From: Streptacidiphilus albus JL83
GTDB taxonomy: Bacteria > Actinomycetota > Actinomycetes > Streptomycetales > Streptomycetaceae
NCBI RefSeq assembly: GCF_000744705.1
Contig: NZ_JQML01000001.1
Location: forward strand, 8,318,017-8,382,016
Direction of reading: 5' to 3'
Length of the DNA stretch: 64,000 bases
Under the pieces are notes generated by a model that worked only from the letters and a program-made list of their open reading frames with translations, searched no databases and had not been told where the DNA came from. A program made the position numbers and the translations under genes. Positions 7,737-16,701 of this stretch are shown here, in pieces (positions within the stretch are counted from its first letter, which is position 1; each line of letters opens with the position of its first letter).

Positions 7737-9506
7737 ATGTCCCAAGCCGCAGCCGTTCCCCTGCCCCAGCGGGCCGCAGCCCGCACCCTCGTCTGGTACC
7801 TGCGACTCGTCGGCTGCCTGAACCTCCTCGGCGGGGTCTCGGCCTCCTTCCGCAGCCAGGTCCAGCAGCACAACAGCGGCGACTTCTACACCCCCTACCT
7901 GCTCACCGCGGGCTTCACCTCCGGCGCCTTCGCGCTGTTCATGTCGGTCATGATGAACCGTCACAAGCGGGCGGCCTGGATCACCAACCTGGTCGGCTGC
8001 GGAGTGCTCGGCGCGGGCCTGGTCGCCTCCCTGATCCACCGGCCCTCGGTGCGGGAGCACCCCTTCAACTGGATGACCATGGCGGTCATCGTGCTCTTCC
8101 TGGTCGCACTGCTGGTCGGCCGCAAGGAGTTCCGGGCCCGGGGCGACCGGACCAACCCGCGACTGGCGCTCGCGGTGCTGGTCGGCGGCGGCGCGCTCAC
8201 CCTGGGACTGGGCGCGGGCCTGATCGGCCTGACCAACACCGAGACCGGCTCCAGCCTGGCCGACCGGCTCCACTACGTGGTGCTCCGGGTGATCACCCTC
8301 GGCTTCAACAGCACCCAGAACCTCTATGTCTCCGTGCCGCGCTGGGTCGACGTGTCGATCAACGTGGTCAGCGTCGGGGTGCTGCTGGTGGTGCTGTACG
8401 CGCTGTTCCGGGCGCCGAAGGGCAAGGAGTACCTGGCCCCGGCGGACGAGACCCGGCTGCGCGAGCTGCTCGCCCGGCACGGCGAGCGGGACTCGCTGGG
8501 CTACTTCGCGCTGCGCCGGGACAAGTCCGTGGTCTTCTCGCCCTCGGGCAAGGCGGCGGTCACCTACCGCGTCCTCGGCGGCGTCTCACTGGCCTCCGGC
8601 GACCCCATCGGCGACGTCGAGGCCTGGCCCGGCGCCATCGACGTGTGGCTGCAGCAGGCCCGGGAGAACGCCTGGGTGCCCGCCGTCACCGGCGCCAGCG
8701 AGGAGGGCGGCATCGTCTACGCCCGGCACGGTCTCGACGCCCTGGAACTGGGCGACGAGGCGATCGTCGAGGTCTCCGAGTTCAGCCTGGAGGGCCGGGC
8801 GATGCGCACCGTCCGCCAGGCCCACAACAAGGTCAAGCGGGCCGGGTACAGCGTCACCCTGCGCCGCCACGCCGAGATCGGCGAGGAGGAGATGGAGACC
8901 CTGCTGCTCCGCGCCGACCAGTGGCGCGACGGCCAGACCGAGCGCGGCTTCTCGATGGCGCTCGGCCGGCTCGGCGACCCCGGCGACGGCCAGTGCGCGA
9001 TGCTGGAGTGCCGGGACGCCCAGGGCGAGCTGCGGGCGCTGCTGAGCTTCGTGCCCTGGGGCGCACAGGGACTCTCGCTGGACCTGATGCGGCGTGACCG
9101 GGACTCCGACAACGGGCTGCTGGAGTTCATGGTCATCGAACTGCTGCTGGCCGCCGGGCAGCACGGCGTCAAGCGGGTCTCGCTGAACTTCGCGGTCTTC
9201 CGCGCGGTCTTCGAGCGCGGCTCCCGGCTCGGCGCCGGACCGTTCCTGCGGGCCTGGCGCTCGGTGCTGATGTTCGTCTCGCGCTGGTGGCAGATCGAGT
9301 CGCTCTACCGGGCCAACGCCAAGTACCGGCCGCGCTGGGAGCCCCGCTACGTGCTCTTCGAGCGCAGCCGCGACCTGCCCAGGATCGCCCTGGTGAACGC
9401 CTGCGCCGAGGGCTTCATCACCGCACCCCGGCTGCCCTCGCTCTTCGGCCGCCGCCGCCCGCACGCCCCGCTGGCCGCGGTCCCCGACCTGGAGCGCGTG
9501 GCCTAG
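7737..9506 (+). CDS. MprF-like aminoacyl-phosphatidylglycerol synthase (DUF2156)
   Basis: The 589-residue membrane protein has about six transmembrane helices in the first 235 residues, followed by a cytoplasmic DUF2156 domain as in phosphatidylglycerol lysyltransferases. Typical pieces are SLGYFALRRDKSVVFSPSGK, YRVLGGVSLASGDPIGD, AMRTVRQAHNKVKRAGY and LEFMVIELLLAAGQ. Such enzymes move an amino acid from aminoacyl-tRNA to phosphatidylglycerol, reducing surface charge and giving resistance to cationic peptides. The amino acid used cannot be read from sequence. It is shorter than full MprF (about 840), lacking the large flippase part. The stop codon lies in a 12-bp in-frame tandem repeat. Confidence 0.82.
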   Translation: MSQAAAVPLPQRAAARTLVWYLRLVGCLNLLGGVSASFRSQVQQHNSGDFYTPYLLTAGFTSGAFALFMSVMMNRHKRAAWITNLVGCGVLGAGLVASLIHRPSVREHPFNWMTMAVIVLFLVALLVGRKEFRARGDRTNPRLALAVLVGGGALTLGLGAGLIGLTNTETGSSLADRLHYVVLRVITLGFNSTQNLYVSVPRWVDVSINVVSVGVLLVVLYALFRAPKGKEYLAPADETRLRELLARHGERDSLGYFALRRDKSVVFSPSGKAAVTYRVLGGVSLASGDPIGDVEAWPGAIDVWLQQARENAWVPAVTGASEEGGIVYARHGLDALELGDEAIVEVSEFSLEGRAMRTVRQAHNKVKRAGYSVTLRRHAEIGEEEMETLLLRADQWRDGQTERGFSMALGRLGDPGDGQCAMLECRDAQGELRALLSFVPWGAQGLSLDLMRRDRDSDNGLLEFMVIELLLAAGQHGVKRVSLNFAVFRAVFERGSRLGAGPFLRAWRSVLMFVSRWWQIESLYRANAKYRPRWEPRYVLFERSRDLPRIALVNACAEGFITAPRLPSLFGRRRPHAPLAAVPDLERVA

Positions 9507-9518
9507 CGCGTGGCCTAG
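9495..9518 (+). repeat. 12-bp tandem repeat duplicating a stop codon
   Basis: CGCGTGGCCTAG occurs twice in a row. The first copy ends in the TAG stop of the synthase gene; the second supplies another TAG in the same frame. It matches similar repeats at the stops of two other genes in this window. Confidence 0.8.
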
Positions 9519-9549
9519 CGCGAGGGCGGTCGTCCGGCCGGCCCGCAGG

Positions 9550-10785
9550 TCAGCCGGACGTCCCGCGCGGCAGTTCGGCCTGGACGACGAAGCCGCCGTC
9601 CCAGGTGTGCCGGGACTCCAGGGTGCCGCCGAGCTGCTGCGCCCGCTCCCGCAGGCCGATCAGCCCGTGCCCGCCGCCGGGCAGCAGCAGCGGCTCCGCC
9701 CCGGGCGCGGGCGGCCCGTTGCGCACCTGGACCACCAGCGAGTCGCCCCGGGTCCGCAGCCGCACACTCACCTCGGACCCGGGCGCGTGCTTCCGGACGT
9801 TGGTCAGCGCCTCCTGAACGGTGCGGTAGGCGGCCCGCTGCACCGGCTCCGGCCAGTCGGTCACCGGCCAGTCCCGGACCGGCTGATCGGCGCCGGCGTC
9901 GAGGTCGAGGTCGGTGTCGGTGTCGGCATCCTCGCCGGCGGCCGGGGCGTCGCCGTCCACCGGGCCGCCGCCCAGCGTCCCGGCGTCCAGCCGGGCGTTG
10001 ACGCCGCTCGCGCCGACCAGCCGGGGCAGGTCGGCCAGGGTCGGCTGCGGGGTCAGCTCCCGGCCGTCGCCGCCGGCCGCCCGCAGCACGCCGACCATCT
10101 GCCGCAGCTCCTCCAGCGTCTTCACCGACAGCAGCCTTATGGTCCGGGCGGTCTCGGCGGTGGCGACCGGGTCGCCCGCCCGTACCTGCAGTGCCCCGGC
10201 CTGGATGGATATCAGGCTCACCTGGTGCGAGACCACGTCGTGCATCTCCCGGGCCAGCCGGGCCCGCTCCATCGACAGCACGCTCTGCGCCAGCAGCGCC
10301 TGCTCCCGCTCCTGGCCCCGGGTCAGCTCGTCGATCCGGACCGCGAGTTCGCGCCGGGTCTGGACCAGCAGCCCGAGCGCGACCGGGGCCGCGGCGGTGA
10401 GCAGCGAGTACAGCGCGGACAGCACCGTGGTCCGGTCCCAGCCGAGGGTGTAGCCGTACTCCGGCCAGGGGACGAACTGCACCACGGCCACCAGCAGCGC
10501 GCACAGCCCCACCACCCAGCGGCGGCGGTTGCAGGTCGCGACGGTGTAGAGGGCGAGCATCGGGGCCAGCCAGATGTAGCTGAGCTGCATCCCCGGCATG
10601 GTCAGCAGCAGCACCACGACCGGCCACCGGCGACGCAGCAGCAGCGCGGCGGCGGCCAGCAGCGAGGTCCCCATCTGCTCGGCCGAGCCGAGGTCGTTGG
10701 CCAGCAGGGCGTCCGCGACCGCCAGGGCGGCCGGGACCAGCGTGGTCACCCAGGGGTGCAGCAGCCAGCGGGTGGACACGCTCAC
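9550..10785 (-). CDS. NarL-type sensor histidine kinase
   Basis: The 411-residue protein has four to six hydrophobic segments in residues 10-140, then a HisKA_3 dimerisation domain with the phospho-acceptor His182 in REMHDVVSHQVSLISIQAG, and a HATPase with an N-box (YRTVQEALTNVRKHAPG) and a G-box (GGGHGLIGLRERAQ). An acidic Asp/Thr insert of about 35 residues, encoded by short GTCGAG/GTCGGT repeats, sits between the two domains and is unusual. The GTG start overlaps the regulator's stop by 4 bases, so the two are co-translated. The stimulus is unknown; the short extracellular loops suggest membrane or intramembrane sensing. Confidence 0.9.
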   Translation of the reverse strand: MSVSTRWLLHPWVTTLVPAALAVADALLANDLGSAEQMGTSLLAAAALLLRRRWPVVVLLLTMPGMQLSYIWLAPMLALYTVATCNRRRWVVGLCALLVAVVQFVPWPEYGYTLGWDRTTVLSALYSLLTAAAPVALGLLVQTRRELAVRIDELTRGQEREQALLAQSVLSMERARLAREMHDVVSHQVSLISIQAGALQVRAGDPVATAETARTIRLLSVKTLEELRQMVGVLRAAGGDGRELTPQPTLADLPRLVGASGVNARLDAGTLGGGPVDGDAPAAGEDADTDTDLDLDAGADQPVRDWPVTDWPEPVQRAAYRTVQEALTNVRKHAPGSEVSVRLRTRGDSLVVQVRNGPPAPGAEPLLLPGGGHGLIGLRERAQQLGGTLESRHTWDGGFVVQAELPRGTSG

Positions 10786-11492
10786 GGTCGGCTGCCCCGC
10801 GTCCCGGTGTCGCCACCGGGCCGGTCGCCGGCGGGCCCGCCGCCCGGTCCGCCGCCCAGCAGCCCGGCCTGGTGCGCGAAGACGGCGGCCTGGACCCGGT
10901 TGGAGGTGCCCAGCTTGGCCAGGATCGCGCTGATGTGGTCCTTGACCGTGCCGGTGCTCAGGAACAGCCGCGCGGCGATGTCCGCGTTGGACAGGCCCTC
11001 GCCGAGCAGCGCCAGCACGTCCAGCTCGCGGGTGGTCATGCTGCGCAGCCGGTCGGTGGTCTGCCGGTCGGGGCCGGAGTCGAGGTAGCCGGCGATGACG
11101 GTGTCGGTGACGGCGGGCGACAGCACCCGGCGTCCGCCGGCCAGCGTCCGCACGGCCTGGGTCAGCTGCTCCGGGTCGGTGTCCTTGAGCAGGAAGCCGG
11201 CCGCCCCGCTGCGCAGCGCGGTGCCGATGTACTCGTCGGTGTCGAAGGTGGTCAGCATGGCCACCGCCGGGGGGCGGGCCAGCGCCCGCAGCGCGCGGAG
11301 CACGGTGAGCCCGTCGACGTCGGGCATCCGGATGTCCAGCAGCACCACGTCCGGCTGGTACCTGCCGACGGTCTCCAGGGCCTCCCCGCCGGAGCAGGTC
11401 GCGACGACCTCGATGTCCGGTGCCGAGCCGACGATCAGGCTGAGGCCCGACCGTACGAGAGTCTCGTCGTCGACGACGACCACGCGGATCAA
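10782..11492 (-). CDS. NarL/LuxR-type response regulator
   Basis: The 236-residue regulator has a receiver domain (VVVVDDE at the start, phospho-acceptor Asp53 in VLLDIRMPDVDG, then MLTTF and LLKD) and a LuxR helix-turn-helix (MTTRELDVLALLGEGLSNAD, LFLSTGTVKDHISAIL). I chose the TTG at 11492 because AAAGGAG lies 8 bases upstream and the receiver starts there; no ATG or GTG fits. The C-terminus has a Gly/Pro-rich tail of about 25 residues. It forms a coupled pair with the kinase downstream. Its targets may include the divergent DUF2079 gene, but no operator was identified. Confidence 0.88.
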   Translation of the reverse strand: MIRVVVVDDETLVRSGLSLIVGSAPDIEVVATCSGGEALETVGRYQPDVVLLDIRMPDVDGLTVLRALRALARPPAVAMLTTFDTDEYIGTALRSGAAGFLLKDTDPEQLTQAVRTLAGGRRVLSPAVTDTVIAGYLDSGPDRQTTDRLRSMTTRELDVLALLGEGLSNADIAARLFLSTGTVKDHISAILAKLGTSNRVQAAVFAHQAGLLGGGPGGGPAGDRPGGDTGTRGSRP

Positions 11493-11660
11493 CGTGCCGG
11501 CTCCTTTGTCGCAGATGTCACTGCTTGCTGATGTCGCTGCTGCCGATCCGAGGGTACGGGAGCGGCGGCACTCCCAGGGAGCGCAGGGACCGGCGGCCGA
11601 CCGCACCCCTCGGTCAATTAGGCTGCTCGGAGCAGTCGTATAAACGGAAGATAGAGGACG

Positions 11661-13184
11661 TTGATCTCCACCAGCGCGGTACCGCAGCCCGACACCGCCT
11701 CCGGCCCGCAGCGTCCGGCCCTGCCGATGTCGCTGCTGCGCACGCTGCGCCGGGGGCTGGACCGGGTCCCGCCCCGGGTCCTGGCCTGGTCGATCGCGGC
11801 GCTCTTCGCCGTCCTCTACTCGGCGATGTCGATACGCCGGCACGAGCGGATGCTCAGCGCCGGCTACGACCTCGGCATATTCGAGGAGGAGATCCGCGCC
11901 TACGCGCACTTCCGGGCGCCGATCGTGGCGCTGAAGGGCCCCGGCTACAACATCCTCGGCGACCACTTCAGCCCGATCCTGGCCCTGCTCGGGCCGGTCT
12001 ACCGGGTCTTCCCGAGCCCGCTGACCCTGCTCGTCGCCCAGGCCGTGCTGATGTCCCTGGCCTGCGTCCCGCTGGCGCTCTGGGCGCACCGGGTGCGCGG
12101 CCCCCTCGCGGCGCTGGTCGTCGGCTGCGGGGTCGGCGCCTCCTGGGGCATCGTCAAAGCCGCCTCCTTCGACTTCCACGAGGTCGCCGTCGCGGTCCCG
12201 CTGATCGCCTTCAGCGCCACCGCGCTCGGCAACCGCCGCTGGACGGCCGCCGCGCTCTGGGCGCTGCCGCTGGTCCTGGTCAAGGAGGACCTGGGGCTGA
12301 CCGCCGCCGTGGTCGGCGGCTACATCGCCTGGTTCGGACGGGCCGAAGGACGGCGGACCCGGCTGCTCGGCATCGGCCTGGCGGTCTTCGGCACCGTCGC
12401 CTCGTCGGTCGAGATGCTGGTCATCCTGCCCGCGATGAACCCGCACGACGGCTACGCCTACCTGGCCCAGATGCCCGGCGCCGGGGCCGGGCACGGGGGA
12501 GCGGCGCACCAGCTGCTCCACGCGCTGCTCCACCTCGGCTGGCCGCCGGTGAAGTGGCTGCTGCTGCTGATGCTGCTGCTGCCCAGCGCCTTCGCCGGGC
12601 TGCGCTCCCCGCTCACCTTGCTCTGCCTGCCCACCCTGGCCTGGCGGCTGCTCTCCGACAACCCGCACTACTGGGGGGTCAGCTACCACTACAGCGCGGT
12701 GCTGATGCCGGTGGTCTTCGCCGGGCTGGTCGACGCGATCCGCCCGGAGCGGGGCGGGCTGCGCGGCCGGCCGCCGCTGACCCGGCGCCAGGTCCGCCGG
12801 GTGCTGGCCGGCAGTGCCGCCTTCACCGCCATCACGATCCCGGTCTACCCGCTGCACGAGCCGCTGAGCCCGTCGGTGTGGACGGAGTCGGCCCATGTGC
12901 GGGCCGCGCGGCAGATCCTCGCGCTGATACCCAGCGGCACCACCGTCGCCTCCTCCAACCACCTCGCGGCGCAGCTCACCGACCGGACCACGGTCAGCCT
13001 GGTCTGCGCGCCGGTCCTGCCGGGGCAGCCGCTGCCGCAGTGGGTGGTCTCGGACACCACCGACCCGACCCATGTCCCCTGCGAGCCGGCCCTCAGCGCC
13101 CGGCTGGTGGCCCAGTACCGGGCCGACGGCTACCGCACGGTCGCCGACCGCGACGGCATCGTCCTGCTCCAGCGCCCCTCGTAG
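11661..13184 (+). CDS. DUF2079 membrane protein
   Basis: The 507-residue polytopic protein belongs to DUF2079. It has about nine to ten transmembrane helices and the conserved N-terminal stretch YDLGIFEEEIRAYAHF followed by LGDHFSPILALLGPVY, which places His and Asp on an outer loop as in GT-C-like glycosyltransferases. The later motif KEDLGLTAAVVGGY and the WGVSYHYSAVLMP segment also fit the family. The function is not established; a lipid-linked sugar transferase role is suggested by the fold. The start is TTG at 11661, with GAGGAC upstream. The stop lies in an 18-bp tandem repeat. Confidence 0.75.
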   Translation: MISTSAVPQPDTASGPQRPALPMSLLRTLRRGLDRVPPRVLAWSIAALFAVLYSAMSIRRHERMLSAGYDLGIFEEEIRAYAHFRAPIVALKGPGYNILGDHFSPILALLGPVYRVFPSPLTLLVAQAVLMSLACVPLALWAHRVRGPLAALVVGCGVGASWGIVKAASFDFHEVAVAVPLIAFSATALGNRRWTAAALWALPLVLVKEDLGLTAAVVGGYIAWFGRAEGRRTRLLGIGLAVFGTVASSVEMLVILPAMNPHDGYAYLAQMPGAGAGHGGAAHQLLHALLHLGWPPVKWLLLLMLLLPSAFAGLRSPLTLLCLPTLAWRLLSDNPHYWGVSYHYSAVLMPVVFAGLVDAIRPERGGLRGRPPLTRRQVRRVLAGSAAFTAITIPVYPLHEPLSPSVWTESAHVRAARQILALIPSGTTVASSNHLAAQLTDRTTVSLVCAPVLPGQPLPQWVVSDTTDPTHVPCEPALSARLVAQYRADGYRTVADRDGIVLLQRPS

Positions 13185-13214
13185 CCGCACGGCCCCCCGT
13201 AGCCGCACGGCCCC
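13180..13214 (+). repeat. 18-bp tandem repeat duplicating a stop codon
   Basis: CGTAGCCGCACGGCCCCC is followed directly by a second copy with one change at its end. The first copy contains the TAG stop of the DUF2079 gene; because the period is 18, the second TAG is in the same frame. Confidence 0.75.
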
Positions 13215-13260
13215 GTTGATCAGCAACGCTTGACGCCGGGGCGGGCTTCCATCACCATTC

Positions 13261-13276
13261 CACTAACACATTAGTG
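13261..13276. promoter_or_regulatory. GntR (YtrA-type) operator palindrome
   Basis: CACTAA and TTAGTG form a perfect 6-bp inverted repeat with a 4-base spacer, 16 bases before the ATG of the GntR gene. YtrA-type repressors commonly bind such A/T-containing palindromes at the head of their own ABC transporter operon. Autoregulation of the whole four-gene operon is inferred. Confidence 0.65.
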
Positions 13277-13292
13277 AAAGGGTGATGCGGGC

Positions 13293-13682
13293 ATGATCGA
13301 GTACCGCATCGAGCGGCGCAGCGGCGTCGCGACGTACCTCCAGATCGTCCAGCAGACCAAGCAGGCGCTGCGGCTGGGACTGCTGCAGCCGGGGGACAAG
13401 CTCCCGACCGCGCGGGAGGTGGTCGAGGCCACGGCGATCAATCCGAACACCGTGCTCAAGGCCTACCGCGAGCTCGACCGGGAGGGGCTGGTCGAACCGC
13501 GCCCCGGCCTCGGCACCTTCGTCCGGCGCTCGTTGGCCCGGGCCGAGGCCGGGGCGGACGGGGAGCTGCGGGCCGAGCTGAGCGCCTGGGCCGACCGGGC
13601 CCGGCAGGCCGGACTGGAGTACGAGGACGCCACCGCGCTGGTCGCGTCCGTGCTGGCACAGACCTTCGAGGGGAACCGATGA
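13293..13682 (+). CDS. GntR family regulator, YtrA type
   Basis: The 129-residue protein has an N-terminal winged helix-turn-helix (YLQIVQQTKQALRLGLLQPG, KLPTAREVVEATAINPNTVL, LDREGLVEPRPGLGTFV) and only a short C-terminal helix pair, which defines the YtrA subfamily. Such regulators repress adjacent ABC transporter operons and are released by cell-envelope stress or antibiotics. It overlaps the ATPase gene by 4 bases (ATGA). A perfect palindrome directly upstream is the likely operator. Confidence 0.88.
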   Translation: MIEYRIERRSGVATYLQIVQQTKQALRLGLLQPGDKLPTAREVVEATAINPNTVLKAYRELDREGLVEPRPGLGTFVRRSLARAEAGADGELRAELSAWADRARQAGLEYEDATALVASVLAQTFEGNR

Positions 13683-14593
13683 ACAGCGATTCGACCGACC
13701 GACCGGCCGCTCTGGAGGCGGTCGGTCTCGGCAAGAAGTACCGCCGGGGCTGGGCCCTCCGGGACTGCTCCTTCCGGGTGCCGGCGGGGCGGGTGTGCGG
13801 GATGGTCGGGCCGAACGGCGCCGGCAAGAGCACCCTGCTGGCCCTCGCCGCCAACCTGCTCACCCCGTCCGAGGGCGGGATCCGGGTCCTCGGCGGCCCG
13901 CTGGACGACCCCGAGCTGCGCCGGCGCTTCGCCTTCGTCGCCCAGGACAAGCCGCTCTACAGCGGCTTCACCGTCGCCGAGATGCTGCGCTTCGGCCGCG
14001 AGCTCAACCCGGGATGGGACGAGGACACCGCGCAGCGCGTGGTCGCCCAGGGCGACCTGCCGGCCGACGCCCGGATCGGCACGCTCTCCGGCGGCCAGCG
14101 CACCCGGGTCGCCCTCGCCCTGGCCCTCGGCAAGCACCCGGAACTGCTGCTGCTGGACGAGCCCATGTCCGACATGGACCCGCTGGCCCGGCACCAGCTG
14201 ATGGGCACGCTGATGGCCGAGGCCGCCGAGCACGGCACCACCATCGTCATGTCCAGCCACATCCTGGCCGAGCTGGACGGCGTCATCGACTACCTGCTGC
14301 TGGTCGACGGCGGCCGGATCCGGCTGGCCGGCGAGGTGGACGAGATCCTGAGCGCCCATCACCTCCTCTTCGGCGCCGGAGAGCCGGCCGACCTGTCCGG
14401 GCACACCGTGGTGGAGACCCGGCAGAGCGGACGCCAGCTCTCCGCCCTGATCCGTCCCCGGGGGCCGGTCACCGGCCCCTGGGAGGCGGCCCCGCCCACC
14501 CTGGAGGAGCTGCTGCTCGCCTACCTCCGCTCGCCGCAGGCCCCGTCGCTGCTCACCGCCGAGGCCCGCACCGAAGCGGAGGTGGCCGCATGA
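13679..14593 (+). CDS. ABC transporter ATP-binding protein
   Basis: The 304-residue ATPase has Walker A GPNGAGKST at about residues 42-50, the signature LSGGQ, Walker B LLLLDEP and an SSHIL switch. The C-terminal 80 residues form the extra domain seen in export-type ATPases of the CcmA/YtrB group. It starts within the stop of the GntR gene and ends within the start of the first permease, so the operon is tightly coupled. It probably energises one or both downstream permeases, most likely for export or membrane protection. Confidence 0.9.
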   Translation: MNSDSTDRPAALEAVGLGKKYRRGWALRDCSFRVPAGRVCGMVGPNGAGKSTLLALAANLLTPSEGGIRVLGGPLDDPELRRRFAFVAQDKPLYSGFTVAEMLRFGRELNPGWDEDTAQRVVAQGDLPADARIGTLSGGQRTRVALALALGKHPELLLLDEPMSDMDPLARHQLMGTLMAEAAEHGTTIVMSSHILAELDGVIDYLLLVDGGRIRLAGEVDEILSAHHLLFGAGEPADLSGHTVVETRQSGRQLSALIRPRGPVTGPWEAAPPTLEELLLAYLRSPQAPSLLTAEARTEAEVAA

Positions 14594-15603
14594 CCACCGT
14601 GCTGGCCGCCGCCGACGCCCGGACCGCCGCACCCGCCCCGCGCCGCCGGGAGCGGCTGCACGGGCTGCTCTGGCTGAACTGGCGTCAGAACCGGACGCTG
14701 GTCCGGGTGCTGCTGGGCTTCGTGCTGTTGGTGGCGGCCCTGGTGGGCTGGTGCGTCCACGGGCTGGACGCCGCCGCCGGGCCGCAGCACCTGACCCGGG
14801 CCTGCGCCGGCGGGGGCGCCCCGACCATGAGCAGCCCCGCCTGCGGCAACTTCCTGATCCAGCAGGAGGACTACGTCTCCGTCTACCAGAGCATCGTGCA
14901 GCGCCTGCTGCTGGTGTTCCCGGTGCTGGTCGGGATGTTCGTCGGCGCGCCGCTGCTGTCCCGGGAGTTCGAGCGGCGCACCCAGCTGCTGGCCTGGGGG
15001 CAGTCGGTCTCGCCGAGGCGCTGGCTCGCCGCCCGGCTCGGCTGCACGGCGGCCCTGGTCCTGGTGGCCGGTGCGGCGGTCGCCGCGCTCAGCGAGTGGT
15101 TCTGGCAGCAGTACGTGGTCCCCTCGGGCCTCGACTCCTACGCCTTCCACCCGACGACCTACGCCGCCATCGGTGCGGTCCCGGCCGCCTACGCCCTCTA
15201 CGCCCTCGTGCTGGGCGCCGTCGTGGGGCTGGTGCTGCGCTCGGCCGTGGTCTCGGTGCTGGTCACCGGGGTGCTCACCGGAGCCTCGACGGCCGCCGGG
15301 TACCTGCTCCGTCCCCATCTCCTGCCGCTGACCCGGCAGGTGCAGTCGGGTGTCGGCAGCTACGTCGCCCCGGCCAACGCCTGGGTGGTCGACCACGGCG
15401 TGATCCTGGCCAACGGCAGCCGGGTGTCCGTCTCCGCCGACTGCGACAGCACCGCCTGCCTGAACTCGCACACCTTCTACGGCGTCTACCAGCCGGCCTC
15501 GCACTTCTGGCCGCTGCAGCTGGTCGAGTCCGGGGTGCTGCTGGTACTGGCCGCCGCACTGGCCGGCTTCGCCTTCGCGTGGTTGCGCAGCGGCCGTGAC
15601 TGA
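14590..15603 (+). CDS. ABC transporter permease (first tandem copy)
   Basis: The 337-residue membrane protein has about six transmembrane helices and a large extracellular loop between the first two (about residues 55-95) with several cysteines. It shares long identical stretches with the next gene, including MFVGAPLLSREFERRTQLLA and YQPASHFWPLQLVESGVLLV. A Cys-containing loop near the C-terminus (DCDSTACLNS) is likely disulphide bonded. It starts at the ATGA overlap with the ATPase gene. The substrate is unknown. Confidence 0.8.
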   Translation: MTTVLAAADARTAAPAPRRRERLHGLLWLNWRQNRTLVRVLLGFVLLVAALVGWCVHGLDAAAGPQHLTRACAGGGAPTMSSPACGNFLIQQEDYVSVYQSIVQRLLLVFPVLVGMFVGAPLLSREFERRTQLLAWGQSVSPRRWLAARLGCTAALVLVAGAAVAALSEWFWQQYVVPSGLDSYAFHPTTYAAIGAVPAAYALYALVLGAVVGLVLRSAVVSVLVTGVLTGASTAAGYLLRPHLLPLTRQVQSGVGSYVAPANAWVVDHGVILANGSRVSVSADCDSTACLNSHTFYGVYQPASHFWPLQLVESGVLLVLAAALAGFAFAWLRSGRD

Positions 15604-15639
15604 CCCTGATCCCCATGTGAGCGAAAGGGAGTTCCACGC

Positions 15640-16692
15640 ATGAGCGCTGTGAGTTCCGCCGTTGCGACCGCCGGAACCGGCTCGCGCCGGAGCGAGCGGC
15701 TGCACGGGCTGCTCTGGCTGAGCTGGCGTCAGAACCGGTCACTGGTCTGGGTGCTGCTGGCCCTCGTGCTGCTGCTGGCCGGGGCGATCGGCTGGTGCGT
15801 CCACGGGCTGGACGCCGCTGCCGGGCCGCAGCACCTGACGGCGGCGTCCTGCACCGGCTCGCCGCCGGCAACCTCGGCGAACGGCCTCACCGTCGGCACC
15901 GTGCCGACCGGTCTGACCCCGGCCTGCAACGCCTTCCTCGGCAAGCAGGGCGACTACGTCAACTTCTACCAGGGCGTCGTTCAGCTCGGGCTGCTGCTGG
16001 CGCCGATCGCGATCGGGATGTTCGTCGGCGCGCCGCTGCTGTCCCGGGAGTTCGAGCGGCGCACCCAGCTGCTGGCCTGGGCGCAGTCGGTGTCGCCGGG
16101 GCGCTGGCTCGCCGCCCGCCTCGGCTCCACGGCGGCGGTGGTGCTGGCGGCCTTCGCGGCGGCGGCCGGCCTCTCCTACTGGTTCTGGCGGCAGTACGTC
16201 GTCCCGGGCGGCGGCGAATACGCGTTCGATGCGAAGACCTACGACACCGTCGGTACGGTCCTGGTCGGCTACGCCCTCTTCGCCCTCGCCCTGGGCGTCG
16301 CGGTCGGGCTGCTGCTGCGGTCCGTGCTTGCCTCGGTGCTGGTCACCGGGGTGCTCGGCGGGGCCTCGACGGTCCTCATGTACCTGGTCCGGCCGTATCT
16401 CTACCCGCTGGTCGACCAGGTGCAGGTGGGGAGGAACGCCTTCGACGGCTTCGTCCCCCCGCCCAACGCCTGGATGGTCGACAGCGGTGTGGTGCTGCCC
16501 GACGGCTCCAGGCTGTCGGCCTCCGCCGACTGCGCAAGCACCGCCTGCCAGAATTCGCAGACCTTCTACGGCGTCTACCAGCCGGCCTCGCACTTCTGGC
16601 CGCTGCAGCTGGTCGAGTCCGGGGTGCTGCTGGTGCTGGCCGCGGCACTGGTCGCCTTCGCCTTCCACCGGGTGCGCCGCGGCCGGCGGTGA
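15640..16692 (+). CDS. ABC transporter permease (second tandem copy)
   Basis: The 350-residue protein is a paralogue of the preceding permease, with the same helix layout, the same RLHGLLWLSWRQNRSLV amphipathic start and the same C-terminal segment. It differs mainly in the first extracellular loop, which is longer and has a changed Cys arrangement, and in the middle helices. Its ATG follows a GAAAGGGAG ribosome binding site, so unlike its neighbours it is not coupled by overlap. The pair could form a heterodimer with one ATPase, or arise from recent duplication. It is convergent with the PPOX gene, 9 bases away. Confidence 0.8.
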   Translation: MSAVSSAVATAGTGSRRSERLHGLLWLSWRQNRSLVWVLLALVLLLAGAIGWCVHGLDAAAGPQHLTAASCTGSPPATSANGLTVGTVPTGLTPACNAFLGKQGDYVNFYQGVVQLGLLLAPIAIGMFVGAPLLSREFERRTQLLAWAQSVSPGRWLAARLGSTAAVVLAAFAAAAGLSYWFWRQYVVPGGGEYAFDAKTYDTVGTVLVGYALFALALGVAVGLLLRSVLASVLVTGVLGGASTVLMYLVRPYLYPLVDQVQVGRNAFDGFVPPPNAWMVDSGVVLPDGSRLSASADCASTACQNSQTFYGVYQPASHFWPLQLVESGVLLVLAAALVAFAFHRVRRGRR

Positions 16693-16701
16693 CGGCAGGG
16701 G

